A stretch of DNA of 64,000 nucleotides from assembly GCA_046350255.1 (NCBI GenBank), contig JAXMAV010000032.1, positions 32,893-96,892 of the forward strand, written 5' to 3'. Within the stretch, counting starts at the first letter, position 1. The number at the start of each line of letters is the position of its first letter. The stretch is from CALDUY01 sp046350255. Its GTDB lineage: Bacteria; Planctomycetota; Planctomycetia; Gemmatales; Gemmataceae. Made by a program: the position numbers and the translations under genes. The notes below the pieces were generated by a model. The model saw nothing but the letters and a program-made list of their open reading frames with translations, did no database searches and was not told where the DNA came from. Below, in pieces: positions 9,519 through 19,277 of the stretch.

Positions 9519-10571
9519 TCACCGGGCCCGTTGCAGCCAGACGCTGCACACCCGTCCCACCTGCTCCATCGGACCGGGGGAGCAGTTGCGCGGCACATCG
9601 CTGAGCCGGTGCCAGTGGGGGTAATCAAAATCGATGATGTCGATGGCCGGGATGCCACCCCGGTTCAGCGGGATGTGGTCGTCTTCGACGGCGACTGCGC
9701 CCATCTGCTCCTTGAACGCCGAGCACTTCAGCTCCGCGGCGATGCCCCAGATCTCGCGCACCAGCTTGCTGGCCCGTGTCCACGAGTTGGGCTCGACAGG
9801 AAAGACTGCTCCCTTCGCCGCCACCATGTCCAGCAGCACGGCTCCCAGGTAGGTGGTCTTCTTTCGGTCTCGGGCATACTCCCGCGCGAAGTGCTTCGAT
9901 CCCAGGAAGTAATCGTCGCTTTTCGGTTCGAAGATGTATTCCTCGCCATCGAAGAAGACGAAATCGATCCCCACCTTCGAGTCGAGGTCCTTCATGTGGT
10001 TGCCCAGCTCCATGAGCACCGCCACCCCCGAGCCGCCATCATTGGCGCTGAGGAACGGATCATTCCACCGCCGAGGGTTCGGCTCCTGGTCGGCGATGGG
10101 CCGGGTGTCGTAGTGCGAACAGAGAATGACCCGGCGCGTGCGTTCGGGATGATACGAGACAATCAGGTTCGCCATCTCAATCGGTTTGCGCACACTCGTT
10201 TGCCGCGCGGTGAAACGCTGGTAGGTGACCCGCGCGCCCAGCTTCTTGAAGTGGTTCTCAATCAGTTCCTGCTGCTTCTTCATCCCCTCGGTGCCGCTGA
10301 TGCGCGGGCCGATCTTGCACACCTCTTCCAGGTATTCCATCGCCCGCTTGCCGTCGAAGGCGACCGGCTTCTCGCTGCCTGGGGCTGCCTCGCGCTCGGC
10401 GGCGAACTCTTCCCGCGGACGATCGGACGATTCAGCGGTCGAGGCCCAGGGTTGGAACATGAGCAGACCCACCACGCCTACCAGGACAAGGACAGCCAGG
10501 CCGATCCAGCCCAGGCGTCGTGGCCGGGCTACTGTCGTTGCTTTGCCATCCCGGTGGTGCCGTTTGCCCAT
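9519..10571 (-). CDS. M28-family zinc peptidase / glutaminyl-peptide cyclotransferase-like protein
   Basis: A 350-aa protein with an N-terminal membrane anchor (residues about 19-42, LGWIGLAVLVLVGVVGLLMF), so the catalytic domain is probably periplasmic. M28 zinc-site landmarks are in order: SHYDTRP (His), LSANDGGSGVAVLMEL (bridging Asp), FFDGEEY (catalytic and metal Glu), LLDMVAAKG, and the C-terminal IIDFDYPHWHRLSD. The last block and FLGSKHFA resemble glutaminyl cyclases, which convert N-terminal Gln to pyroglutamate, more than aminopeptidases. It is the first gene of a minus-strand set with the small membrane protein downstream. Confidence 0.75.
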   Translation of the reverse strand: MGKRHHRDGKATTVARPRRLGWIGLAVLVLVGVVGLLMFQPWASTAESSDRPREEFAAEREAAPGSEKPVAFDGKRAMEYLEEVCKIGPRISGTEGMKKQQELIENHFKKLGARVTYQRFTARQTSVRKPIEMANLIVSYHPERTRRVILCSHYDTRPIADQEPNPRRWNDPFLSANDGGSGVAVLMELGNHMKDLDSKVGIDFVFFDGEEYIFEPKSDDYFLGSKHFAREYARDRKKTTYLGAVLLDMVAAKGAVFPVEPNSWTRASKLVREIWGIAAELKCSAFKEQMGAVAVEDDHIPLNRGGIPAIDIIDFDYPHWHRLSDVPRNCSPGPMEQVGRVCSVWLQRAR

Positions 10572-10699
10572 GACCGCCTCCTCGCCGACAAGGGACTCCC
10601 CACGTCCGCCTCATGATACCGCCAGGACCGGCCAGGAGGCGAGCCCGCTTTGCCTGGCTCCCTCAGCCGGCTATCCTACACAGCATCGCGGAGGAAACC

Positions 10700-11449
10700 A
10701 TGCGCGACCACGAGCTGGAGCAACATCTCAGTCAGATCGCCACCCAGTGGACCATGCTCTACCAGGCCCACCGGGGTGCTCACGCCGAGGCGATGGCGGC
10801 CCGCCAGCTGCTCATGCAGCGCTACTGCGGCGCCGTCTTTCGCTACCTGCTGCGCGCCGTGCGCGACGTCGCACTGGCCGAGGATCTCACCCAGGAGTTT
10901 GCCCTGCGCTTCATCCAGGGCCGCTTCAGCGAGGCCGACCCCGGCCGCGGCAAGTTCCGCAACTACGTCAAATCGTCGCTCTTTCGCCTCGTGCAGGATC
11001 ACTACCGCGATGCCGGACGCGGCCCGCGCTGGGTGCCCATGGATCACGACCAGCCCGAGCCTGCCGTCCTCGATGTCGCCGCCGAGGAAGCCGCCTTCCG
11101 CGACAGCTGGCGCCAGGAACTCCTCGCCCACGCCTGGAAGGGCCTGCAGCAGGTCGAGGCCGAGACAGGCCAGCCCTATCACCTGGTTATGCGCCTGCGC
11201 CTCGACGAGCCCGACCTGTCCAGCGCCCAGATCGCTACCCGGCTCGAAGGCCAGCTAGGCAAGCCATTCACCGCCGTGGGCGTGCGCCAGCTCCTGCACC
11301 GTGGCCGCGAACGCTTCGCCGAGCTACTCCTGGCCGACATTCGCGAAACACTCGAGGACGCCCCCCGCGAGCGCGTCCACGAGGAGCTTGCCGACTTGAA
11401 CCTGCTCAAGTACTGCAAGGATATTCTCGACCGCAAGCATGGAGATTGA
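10700..11449 (+). CDS. ECF-type RNA polymerase sigma factor
   Basis: A 249-aa protein. The start at 10700 is chosen for the GGAGGA ribosome-binding site at 10690-10695; the longer upstream frame is not protein-like. Sigma region 2: RYLLRAVRDVALAEDLTQEF and FALRFIQGRFSEADPGRGKF, then YVKSSLFRLVQDHYR. Region 4: VMRLRLDEPDLSSAQIATRL through AVGVRQLLHRGRERFAELL. This matches the enlarged ECF sigma factors common in planctomycetes. The next gene overlaps its 3' end, so a cognate regulator may be among the downstream genes, although no anti-sigma factor is seen. Confidence 0.8.
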   Translation: MRDHELEQHLSQIATQWTMLYQAHRGAHAEAMAARQLLMQRYCGAVFRYLLRAVRDVALAEDLTQEFALRFIQGRFSEADPGRGKFRNYVKSSLFRLVQDHYRDAGRGPRWVPMDHDQPEPAVLDVAAEEAAFRDSWRQELLAHAWKGLQQVEAETGQPYHLVMRLRLDEPDLSSAQIATRLEGQLGKPFTAVGVRQLLHRGRERFAELLLADIRETLEDAPRERVHEELADLNLLKYCKDILDRKHGD

Positions 11450-11921
11450 GTGGATGACTCGTCGCACACTCCGCTTCGCCAACCTACCCGCCGTGGTCGC
11501 CGAGGCGGAACGCCTGCTGGCTGGTGGTTACACCCGGGGCGGAACCTGGAGCCTGGGCCAGATCAGCGAACACCTGACTCTTGCCATCAACGGCTCCACT
11601 CAGGGCTATCCCTACTTGCTACCCGCCCCGGGCCGCTGGGTCATCCGCTGGTTCTTCCTCGATAAAATCAAGCGCCGCGAGACCTTCCAGGGCAAGGTCG
11701 GCGCGCCCCGTTTTCTCCAGCCCCCCGATTCCATGGACGATCGCGTCGGCGTGGACCATCTGCGCACCGCCATCCAGCGCTTCGCCACCGCCCAGCCGCT
11801 TCATCCCTCGCCCATCTTCGGCAAGCTGACGCGCGAGGAGTGGGAGGCCGTCCACCTCTGGCACTGCGAGCACCACTTCAGCTTCCTGCATCCCGCTGCG
11901 AACAGCCAGGTTCGCCGATGA
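11439..11921 (+). CDS. DUF1569 domain protein
   Basis: A 160-aa protein. TLRFANLPAVVAEAERLLAG, TWSLGQISEHLTLAINGS and the C-terminal EEWEAVHLWHCEHHFSFL fit DUF1569, a DinB-like four-helix fold whose conserved His residues (SEHL, WHCEHH) probably bind metal. The start could be 11439 or the ATG at 11454. Either way it overlaps or abuts the sigma-factor gene, and its stop overlaps the treZ start (ATGA), so the three genes form one operon. Confidence 0.7.
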   Translation: MEIEWMTRRTLRFANLPAVVAEAERLLAGGYTRGGTWSLGQISEHLTLAINGSTQGYPYLLPAPGRWVIRWFFLDKIKRRETFQGKVGAPRFLQPPDSMDDRVGVDHLRTAIQRFATAQPLHPSPIFGKLTREEWEAVHLWHCEHHFSFLHPAANSQVRR

Positions 11922-13760
11922 ACAACTCCCTCCCCATTGAACCGGGCGCCAGGTTCCTGCATCCCCATACCGGCCACTTTCTCCTCTGGGCTCCGCGTGG
12001 GAATCAGGCCATCCTCCGTCTGGTCGGTCCGGTGCATCGTGACATTCACATGACCCGTCACGATCATGGCTACTGGGAGGCCACCGTCGACGGTATCCAT
12101 CCCGGCCAGCGCTACTTCTACCGCCTCGACAACGGGCCCGACCGTCCTGACCCGGCCTCCCGCGCCCAGCCCGACGGTGTCCACGGCCCCTCCGCCGTCG
12201 TGAACACTTCGTTCGACTGGCACGACAATGCCTGGACCGGCGCGCCGCTCGACTCGCTGGTTCTCTACGAGCTACACGTCGGCACCTTCACGCCGCAGGG
12301 CACCTTCGATGCGGTCCTCGGTCAGCTCGACCGCTTGTGCGATCTCGGGGTGACCGCGCTCAGCCTCATGCCCGTCGCCCAGTTCCCCGGCTGGCGCAAC
12401 TGGGGGTACGATGGCGTCTACCCCTTCTGCGTGCAGAACTCCTACGGCGGACCGGCCGGCCTGAAGCGCCTCGTCGATGCTGCCCATGCTCGCGGACTCT
12501 CCGTTCTCCTCGACATCGTCTACAACCACCTCGGACCCGAGGGCAACTACTTCCGCTATTTCGGACCCTATTTCACCGACAATTATCGCACCCCCTGGGG
12601 TGAACCGCTCAACTTCGATTCGCACGGCTGCGATGCCGTCCGGGACTTCTTCCTCGCCAACGCCCGCATGTGGCAGGTCGAGTTCCATCTCGATGGCCTG
12701 CGCATCGATGCCGTCCCCTGGATCAAGGATTTCTCCGCCAGCCATCTCCTTGCCGATCTCGCCGACCAGGCCCGCGCACTGATTCCCCACACACGCCGGC
12801 CATTCCATCTCATCGGCGAAAGCGACATGAACGATCCGCGCGTGATCCGGCCGCCCCCAGGGGCAGCTTTGGCCTCGGCGCTCAAGTGGGTGACCAGGCT
12901 GTCGCCCTCCACGCCTACCTCACCGGCGAGCGGCGGCGGCCTACTACGCCGACCATGGCCCCCTGGAGAACCTCGCTCGCGCTACTACCAGGACCTACGC
13001 CTCCTGGCCGAGTACTCGCATACCAGCGACGCCGCTACGGCACCCCTGCTACCGACTGCGGGGCATCGAGTTCGTCTGCGCTCTTCGCTGCCGAATCGCG
13101 GCTGGTCGGCAACCGACCTCGGGGCATTCGCCTCAGCACCCTCGGCCTCGATTTCGAGACGCTCAAGCTGATTGCCGCAACCCTGCTCACCGCCTGCTGG
13201 CCTTCCCCTACGTCCCCATGCTCTTGTGGGTGAGGAATACGGCGAGACTGCCCCGTTCCCCTTCTTCATCCATCACGGGGATGGCGGGCTGATCGACCGC
13301 ATCCATTCGAGGCCGACGTGGCGGAACATCGAGGATCGGCTGGCACATCCGGAACCCTACGATCCTGCCGACGAGGCCACCTTCGCCGCGCCCACCCTCG
13401 ATGGCGCGGCGACCCACGGTCGAGGCCGCGCCCCTGCACGACTGGCACCGCGAGCTACTCCGTCTCCGCCTGGGAGCTTCCCACCTGGCCGGCCTCGACC
13501 CGTCGCCAGGTCAGATCCGCTACCTCCTCGAGCATCTCCTGGTGATCGAGCGCTTGAGCGACCTCCTCCTGGGGCTGCATTTCGCCCCAGACGCCGGGAC
13601 GCCGGTGCCTGCTGGCATCTGGAGGGACCTATAAAGGCTGCGCTGATTCCAGCGATGCGCGCTCGGCACGGCGGCGCCTTCGCCGCAGGAGTGGCGCGCG
13701 GGCGACGAGTCGCTCTTGCCGCGCGGCTCCTTCGTGCTGTATCGGCCGGTAGCCGGGTGA
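11918..13760 (+). pseudogene. treZ: Malto-oligosyltrehalose trehalohydrolase, frameshifted in the 3' half
   Basis: TreZ releases trehalose from maltooligosyl-trehalose (GH13). From 11918 the frame is intact for about 310 residues: an N-terminal CBM48-like domain (HFLLWAPRGNQAILRLVGP), GH13 region I (LLDIVYNHLGPEGNYF), region II (GLRIDAVPWIKD, catalytic Asp) and region III (HLIGESDMNDPR, catalytic Glu). After about 12850 the remaining pieces change frame repeatedly: HAYLTGERR, VGNRPRG, LKLIAATLLTA, GEEYGETAPFPFFIHHGDGG, EPYDPADEATFA, LHDWHRELLRL and LPRGSFVLYRPVAG, to the stop at 13760. All catalytic blocks are recognisable, so indel errors are a serious alternative to true decay. Confidence 0.75.
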
Positions 13761-13767
13761 TCCGCAC

Positions 13768-14842
13768 TCAGCAGGTCGTGCGTGGCTCCAGGCGATCAGG
13801 CTTTCCTCGTCCGTTGGGATGATCCAGGCCTGCACGGGGCTGTCAGGCGTGCTGATGCGCTGGTTTCCCGGACGACGGCTGGCATTGGCGGCCGCATCCA
13901 GGTGAACGCCGAGCCAGGTTAGTGGACGCAGGATGCGTTCGCGCATCGCTACCGAATGTTCGCCGATCCCCGCCGTCATGGCGATAGCATCGACCCCTCG
14001 AGGACCGACGCGTAGGCTCCGATGTACTTCCGCGCCCCGGTAGGCGAACATCGCCATCGCCAGCTCGGCCGCGGCTCGCCGAGGATTCGAGCTTGCCGCA
14101 GATCGGCCGCTCCACCGACACCCAGCAGGCCGCTCTCCTTGTTCAGCAGACGATCGATCTGTTCCAGGCAGCAGCCCTTCCGCACGCTGCAGGTGAGCAC
14201 CAGGGCCAGGTCGAGGTCCGCTGTGCGCGTCGCCCATCGTAGACCACTCAGCCAGGTGAACCCCATGCTGGTATCCACCTCCTTCTTCATCTCGAATGGC
14301 GGTGATGCTGGCGCCCATTGCCCAGGTGGCGGAGATCAGCCGGGGCACCGGGACCACGACAGCGCGTCCTCGGCGAGGTGCAGGTGCCGTAGGCTTCGTA
14401 GCGCCGTAGCCCTTGCGCTGGGCGAACTTCGGCGGCAAGGCGTACGGCGAGGCCACATCCGGAATGGTCGATGAAGGGCCGTGTCGAAGACCACCACGGC
14501 GGGAACACCGGGCAAGTGCGTCGTCAGCGCGCCGAGCACCTCCGCGGCAAAGTAGTTGTGCAGGGGGGCCAGCCGGCCCAGGTCGCGGATGGCGCCGAGG
14601 ATCGCTGGTGTGAGTCGGACCGGCTCGGCGAACTGTTCGCCCCCGTGGACGATCCGGCAGCCGACAGCATCGATGGGATGTCCCTGACACCGGCGCAGCG
14701 CCTCGCCGGCCGCCTGGGCGATCCGCTCGCCGCTGAGTTCTTCCAGATTGCCGGAGGTAATGGGAGTGATGCGGGTGGCGTCGATCTCGACCAGCCGATA
14801 CTTCAGCGTCGAGCTGCCGGGGTTGAGCACCAGGAGATGCAT
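13768..14842 (-). pseudogene. ackA: Acetate kinase, frameshifted
   Basis: Interconverts acetate + ATP and acetyl phosphate. From ATG 14842: MHLLVLNPGSSTLKYRL (phosphate-1 motif), RIVHGGEQF, LAPLHNYFAAEVL and PAVVVFDTALH, all in one frame. Then, after shifts, TIPDVASPYALPPKFAQRKG, GASITAIRD, DTSMGFTWLSGL, VGGAADLRQ and DAIAMTAGIGEHSVAMRERI, and IIPTDEESLIA near the C-terminus. A GC-rich inverted repeat (14843-14864) sits directly against the start codon. The 3' end is inferred from the TGA at 13768-13770 and is approximate. Convergent with treZ. Confidence 0.7.
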
Positions 14843-14864
14843 GCGGGGCCTCGCTGGGCCCCGC
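14843..14864 (-). terminator. GC-rich hairpin between rne and ackA
   Basis: GCGGGGCC (14843-14850) pairs perfectly with GGCCCCGC (14857-14864) across a 6-nt loop. It lies between the RNase E/G stop (14925) and the ackA ATG (14842) on the minus strand. No U-run follows, so it may be a processing or translation-control hairpin rather than an intrinsic terminator. Confidence 0.4.
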
Positions 14865-14924
14865 AGGAAGGACAGCAAAGCGAGGGAGAGGAGGAATCTC
14901 TCCTCATCTCCCTCGGCCGCGTGG

Positions 14925-17660
14925 TTAGCGACGCGGACGGTAGCTGATCGCCGCCGGCTCGGGGCCCGTCAGCCGGACCTCGTTATCATTGCGGTCCAGG
15001 CAGGTGAAGACCAGATGTTCTGGCGGTGCACCATGCAACCCCCGGATGCTCACGGTCATCTCACCCGCGTCCTCGATCTGGATGATCTCGCGCCGCCGCT
15101 TGTTGAGCAGGTACTCGGCCACCTCGACGGGAACGCTGACCTCGACCCGCGATATCTGCTCCTTGCAGGAAGCCAACATGACCAGCCGCATGATCTCGAT
15201 GGCCATCGTCTCGGGAGTCTTGACCAGGGCCGCCCCGTTGCAGTGCGGGCAATCCATGTAGCCCGACCGCTTGAGCGACGGCCGGATGCGCTGCCGGGTC
15301 ATCTCGATGATTCCGAACTGCGAGATGCGCAGAATCTTGGTCCGGGCCCGGTCGCGCCGCATGGCCTCGCGCAGAGTGCGCTCGACGGCCCGGCGGTGTT
15401 TATCGTCCCGCATGTCGATGAAGTCGTTGACAATCACGCCGCCAAGGTCGCGCAATCGCAGTTGCCGGGCGATCTCGCGCGCGGCGTGCAGGTTCATCTG
15501 GTAGGCGGTCTCCTCGGCGTTGTTGTCCGCCCGGAAGTTTCCGCTGTTGACGTCGATGGCCACCAGCGCCTCGGTCTGCTCGATGACGATCGAGCCACCG
15601 TTGGGTAGCGGGATCTTCTTCTGGTGGATGCGCTGAATCTCGTTCTCGAGGCCGAACTTGTGGAACAGCGGTTCGCGTCCTTCGTAGAACTTGATCCGGT
15701 CGGCATAGCGCGGCATGACGACCTGCATGAACTCCTGTGCGGCCTCGAAGGCCGCCTTCTCGTCCACCCAGATGGTATCGATGTCGCTGGAGAAGTTGTC
15801 GCGGATGGTTCGAGTCACCATCTCGCTTTCCTGGTAGATCTCGGCCGGCGATTTGATCTTGCGAATGCGCCGCGCCACTACCTCCCACAGCCGACACAGG
15901 TAGACCAGGTCGCGCTGCACCTCGCGCTTGTTCTTGTCGATGGCCGCCGTCCGCATGATGAAGCCCAGCCCCTTGGGTGGCTTTAGCTCGTTGAACATCA
16001 TGCGCAGCCGACGCCGCTGCTCGTCGTCCTCGATCTTCCGGGAGACGCCCGTCCGGTTAAGGCACGGCATCAGCACGAGATAGCGGCCCGGGATACTGAT
16101 GTAGGTGCTCAGGGTCGGACCCTTGCTCCCGATCCCCTCCTTGATCACCTGCACGATCACTTCCTGACCGCGCTTGAAGATATCCTGAATGAGCGGCCGC
16201 GGCCGTCCCGCACCCGGTCGGCCCCCATCGCGTCCACGATCGTTGCGACGCCCCCGCCCTCGGCCACGGTCGCCGCGATCCCCACGGTCGCCACGTTCTC
16301 CACGATCGCCTCGCCCACGGTCGCCGCGGTCGCCACGCCGGCCACCCTCGCCGCGCGACGGTGGAGCGAAATCGCCATCGTCCATGTCCTCGTCGATGTC
16401 GGCTTCCGCCTCCACCTCGGGACCCGTCGAGATCGGCTCGGCGTCGCGCTCCTCGGTCACCGGACGCTGTTCCTCATCGCCGATCTCGGCCTCGGCCAGG
16501 TCGGCTTCCAGGGCGTCTTCCAGGCTCAGGTGCCGGTTGGGCCGCTGCCGGGACCGCCGCGATGGTTCCTGGTACGGAATCTCCGCCACCGGAGTCGGGG
16601 CAGGAGCTTCCACCGCTGGTGGCGCTACCGGTGGCGCGGACTCGACTGGTGGCGGGAGCGGAGCCGGCGGCGGTGGAGGAGGAGGCATCGGCGCCGGCGG
16701 CGGAGTCGGAATCGCTGCCGGCGCTGCAGGCCGGGACACGGGCCGGGCTGGGAAGAACAGATCCGGGTCGAAATCCAGGTTCGTGCTGGATGTCCCCTCT
16801 TCCGAGGACTCCGAGCCTTTCTCCGTGCGATGCTCCGCCGAGTCCATCAGGCGCGGTTTGGGATCGTCGCCCGGTTCGCTGGAAGGCGCTTCCTCCGGCG
16901 CGGCGGCTTCGGGCGTCGGCGTTTCTTCTGGAGTGCTGGTCCGGCTGGAGCTACGACGGCGCCCTGTGGTCCCGCGCGAGCGCCGGCGCGATTTTCCTTC
17001 ATCCTCGATGCGGGTCTCCGGATGAGCCCGCAGCGGTTCGGCCGACTCGTCCAGCGGCTCGTCGCGCGCTTCCACCTCAACCGGGGCGGACAGGGCAGGG
17101 GGGGGCACCACCACCGGCGCTTCCGGCGGCGTGTCCAGGTCCACCCCGGCCGCGAAATCGTTGGTGCGGCGCGCTGACGGAGCCGGAGGAGCCGGAGGAG
17201 CCGCGGGAGCCACAGGAGCCGGCTGCGGCGATGCGGCTGGCGGCGCGCTCGGCGTCGCGGGCGGCCGGTTCACCAATGTCCGATCCACGCGCACGGGGCG
17301 ATCCTCGATCTCCTCGAGATCCATCCCTTGCAGATAGGCCGGCAGCTGCGTCCGGTCGCGATCCCTTCCGCCGTTGCCGCGCTCGGGCCGATCGCCGGGC
17401 CGGCCGCGCTGCTCCAGGTGCCGCCAGTAAGTCGGCTCCACGTCCGACACGTGCAGGAAGCCGTTTCGTCCCACGCCGAAATCGACGAACGCCGCCTGAA
17501 TGGACGGCTCGATGTTTACGATGCGGCCCTTGTAGATGTTCCCGACGTAACTCTCGTTACTCGCGCGCTCGACGTAGAGTTCCTCCAGCACCCCATCCTC
17601 GAGAATGGCGATGCGGCATTCCTCGGACTGCTTCACATTGATGAGCATTTCTTTCTTCAT
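14925..17660 (-). CDS. rng: Ribonuclease E/G family endoribonuclease with S1 domain split by a long insertion
   Basis: A 911-aa protein. The start at 17660 (MKKEMLINVKQSEECRIAIL) is chosen by homology and a GGAA-type ribosome-binding site. The S1 RNA-binding domain begins at residue about 38 (SYVGNIYKGRIVNIEPSIQA, AFVDFGVGRNGFLHVSDVEP) and resumes only at about residue 500 (GQEVIVQVIKEGIGSKGP). The roughly 400-residue insertion is Pro/Ala/Glu-rich with an RGD/RGR-rich tract (16210-16360). The catalytic DNase I-like region is intact: ALVAIDVNSGNF and GGVIVNDFIDMRDDKH carry the Mg-binding Asp residues, followed by the zinc link MDCPHCNGA. It processes rRNA, tRNA and mRNA in the cytoplasm. Confidence 0.85.
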   Translation of the reverse strand: MKKEMLINVKQSEECRIAILEDGVLEELYVERASNESYVGNIYKGRIVNIEPSIQAAFVDFGVGRNGFLHVSDVEPTYWRHLEQRGRPGDRPERGNGGRDRDRTQLPAYLQGMDLEEIEDRPVRVDRTLVNRPPATPSAPPAASPQPAPVAPAAPPAPPAPSARRTNDFAAGVDLDTPPEAPVVVPPPALSAPVEVEARDEPLDESAEPLRAHPETRIEDEGKSRRRSRGTTGRRRSSSRTSTPEETPTPEAAAPEEAPSSEPGDDPKPRLMDSAEHRTEKGSESSEEGTSSTNLDFDPDLFFPARPVSRPAAPAAIPTPPPAPMPPPPPPPAPLPPPVESAPPVAPPAVEAPAPTPVAEIPYQEPSRRSRQRPNRHLSLEDALEADLAEAEIGDEEQRPVTEERDAEPISTGPEVEAEADIDEDMDDGDFAPPSRGEGGRRGDRGDRGRGDRGERGDRGDRGDRGRGRGRRNDRGRDGGRPGAGRPRPLIQDIFKRGQEVIVQVIKEGIGSKGPTLSTYISIPGRYLVLMPCLNRTGVSRKIEDDEQRRRLRMMFNELKPPKGLGFIMRTAAIDKNKREVQRDLVYLCRLWEVVARRIRKIKSPAEIYQESEMVTRTIRDNFSSDIDTIWVDEKAAFEAAQEFMQVVMPRYADRIKFYEGREPLFHKFGLENEIQRIHQKKIPLPNGGSIVIEQTEALVAIDVNSGNFRADNNAEETAYQMNLHAAREIARQLRLRDLGGVIVNDFIDMRDDKHRRAVERTLREAMRRDRARTKILRISQFGIIEMTRQRIRPSLKRSGYMDCPHCNGAALVKTPETMAIEIMRLVMLASCKEQISRVEVSVPVEVAEYLLNKRRREIIQIEDAGEMTVSIRGLHGAPPEHLVFTCLDRNDNEVRLTGPEPAAISYRPRR

Positions 17661-17886
17661 CACGGTTCCTTCGAGGTAAGGCAACCGACGACCAGGACCC
17701 GGCTCGGGAGGAGTCGAGTGGCTCGTAGACCCGGCAAGGGCCCAATCGACGGGATGAGAGGATGCGCGTCGAAAGCGACGGCTCCAGTGACTGGTGGTAG
17801 GGCGGGGTAAGTTGGGGCGATAATGCGTCCGGGAGGCAGTCGCCCGCCCCCGGCGTGGAAGCATCGGGATGTCGTCCCGCGGATCT

Positions 17887-18594
17887 TCATTCCGTTCCTG
17901 AGCTGGGTGGTGGTGGTTCAACTTCCAGGTGCAACCGGACGCGCTCCAGCGTCGCGCCCGTTTCCAGCAGATCGGGTTGTTCCAGCAACCCCAGAATCTC
18001 CTCGGGGCGGGCTGTTCCCGCCGGCAGTAGCGCTAGTTCCATCTCCAGCCAGCCCGTGTCCGGATCCAGGCGCAAATCTTGCAAGAACGGCCGAATGTCC
18101 ACCACCCGGGGGGCCGGCTTCATCCGCTCGACCTTCCAGGCTGTCAGCGCCAGCACCGCTGGGATCCGCGCCAGCACCGCCGCCCGCCGGTCGGCCGGCA
18201 CTTCAATGGCGTAGGTGAAGCCGCGCACGTGGGCGGTCGTCCGCACCGGAATGCGGCTCACTTCCAGAATGGTCAGCCCCGAGGGGCATTCGCGCGCCAG
18301 CTTGCTCTGGATCTCCTCCAGGCTCAGCTGCTCGGCCAACTCCAGGTCAGCCACCTCCGCTCGCCCGATGACCCCCACCGGTAACGGCAGGGCAAACACC
18401 AGGCGCGGATGCGGATTGAACCCCTGCGTCGAATGGAACGGCAGCCCACTGCGGCGCAGCATCCGCTCGAAGGTTCGCATCAGATCGTGATGGCTTAGCC
18501 AGCGAAGCGGCCCGTCCTTGCGAAATACAAGGCGAACCTTGTCCCGGGGCCCCGTGACCTGAGGGAGAGCGCTGGCGCTGGGATCCGCTGCCAT
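17887..18594 (-). CDS. DUF2344 / TIGR03936 radical-SAM-associated protein
   Basis: A 235-aa protein. KVRLVFRKDGPLRWLSHHDL, then FERMLRRSGLPFHSTQGFNPHPRLVFALPLPVG, is the DUF2344 signature. In many bacteria this domain is fused to, or next to, a radical SAM protein and lies beside the RNase E/G gene, as here (227 bp upstream of rng on the same strand). No radical SAM partner is visible in this window. The role is not established; the context suggests RNA metabolism. Confidence 0.8.
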   Translation of the reverse strand: MAADPSASALPQVTGPRDKVRLVFRKDGPLRWLSHHDLMRTFERMLRRSGLPFHSTQGFNPHPRLVFALPLPVGVIGRAEVADLELAEQLSLEEIQSKLARECPSGLTILEVSRIPVRTTAHVRGFTYAIEVPADRRAAVLARIPAVLALTAWKVERMKPAPRVVDIRPFLQDLRLDPDTGWLEMELALLPAGTARPEEILGLLEQPDLLETGATLERVRLHLEVEPPPPSSGTE

Positions 18595-19070
18595 GGAAGG
18601 TGAACAGTCCCTTCGGCGCGGGAAACGGAATCATCCGGGAGCCGAGATGCTCGAACCCGCCGACGATTCACCCTTCCGGGTACAGGCATTGTGATCGTGG
18701 ACGCACGTCCCGGAGGGACCGGTGACGAATCCTGGGGGAGTTCCCTGGAGAGGAGCACACGAATGGGACTTGCGACGGTATCACCGTTCGCCGGTGCCAC
18801 GTTCAGGAGAGCGGCCAGGATTGATCAGCAGTATTTCAAGGCACGTGCGGGAGGTGTCCCCCAGGGGATCACAATGGTGTTGAATCGATTCCCGCCGGTT
18901 AGTCGTCTGGTGATTTCATCCACTCTTCGAGATCGCCCGAAGAGGAGGCCTGATGATGTTGCCAACGCTGGAGGCAACCCAACAGGTAAAAGAAGTTGTT
19001 CTTCCTCTTACTCTTGGTCGATGTCGAACCTGACCCAGAGTTGAGGAACAACGACGAGATTCACTCTCGG

Positions 19071-19093
19071 TTGTATCTCCATGCAAGATACAA
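19071..19093. promoter_or_regulatory. Inverted repeat, possible operator
   Basis: TTGTATCT and AGATACAA are perfect inverted copies separated by 7 bp, about 185 bp upstream of the BlaI-like repressor gene. It could be a second repressor site or a small hairpin; there is no direct evidence for either. Confidence 0.3.
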
Positions 19094-19236
19094 CGCCAGT
19101 AGCATGACATGCCTCCCGTCCTCGAACAAGAGCAAATTTCTGGAAAAGTCATACTCCGTCCTCCTACCCCTCCCTTCATCCCTACTTCACTTTCTTCTGC
19201 CTTCGGCTTGACTCGGACGCCTGGCTTGCGAACAAT

Positions 19237-19259
19237 ACCTGTAACTTAAAGTTTTAGGT
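19237..19259. promoter_or_regulatory. Candidate BlaI-type operator
   Basis: The palindrome ACCTnnAACTTnAAGTTnnAGGT ends 18 bp before the TTG start of the BlaI-like gene. BlaI/MecI repressors bind palindromes in their own promoters, so autoregulation through this site is the natural reading. It is not the classical TACANNTGTA sequence. Confidence 0.5.
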
Positions 19260-19277
19260 GTGTGGAGAGGGCGAGTC

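Larger units (their letters stand above)
18595..19277. other. 683-bp intergenic region upstream of blaI-like gene
   Basis: No convincing gene is seen on either strand. It contains an 8-bp inverted repeat TTGTATCT-N7-AGATACAA at 19071-19093 and a 23-bp palindrome immediately before the BlaI-like gene (annotated separately). Confidence 0.6.

Noticed and set aside
13629..14690. A single intact 353-aa minus-strand gene in the ackA region
   Set aside because: Its first part is frame noise; only parts match acetate kinase, which starts at 14842 in a different frame.
16210..16360. DNA repeat array within the RNase E/G gene
   Set aside because: It is the coding sequence of an RGD/RGR-rich low-complexity tract, not an independent repeat element.
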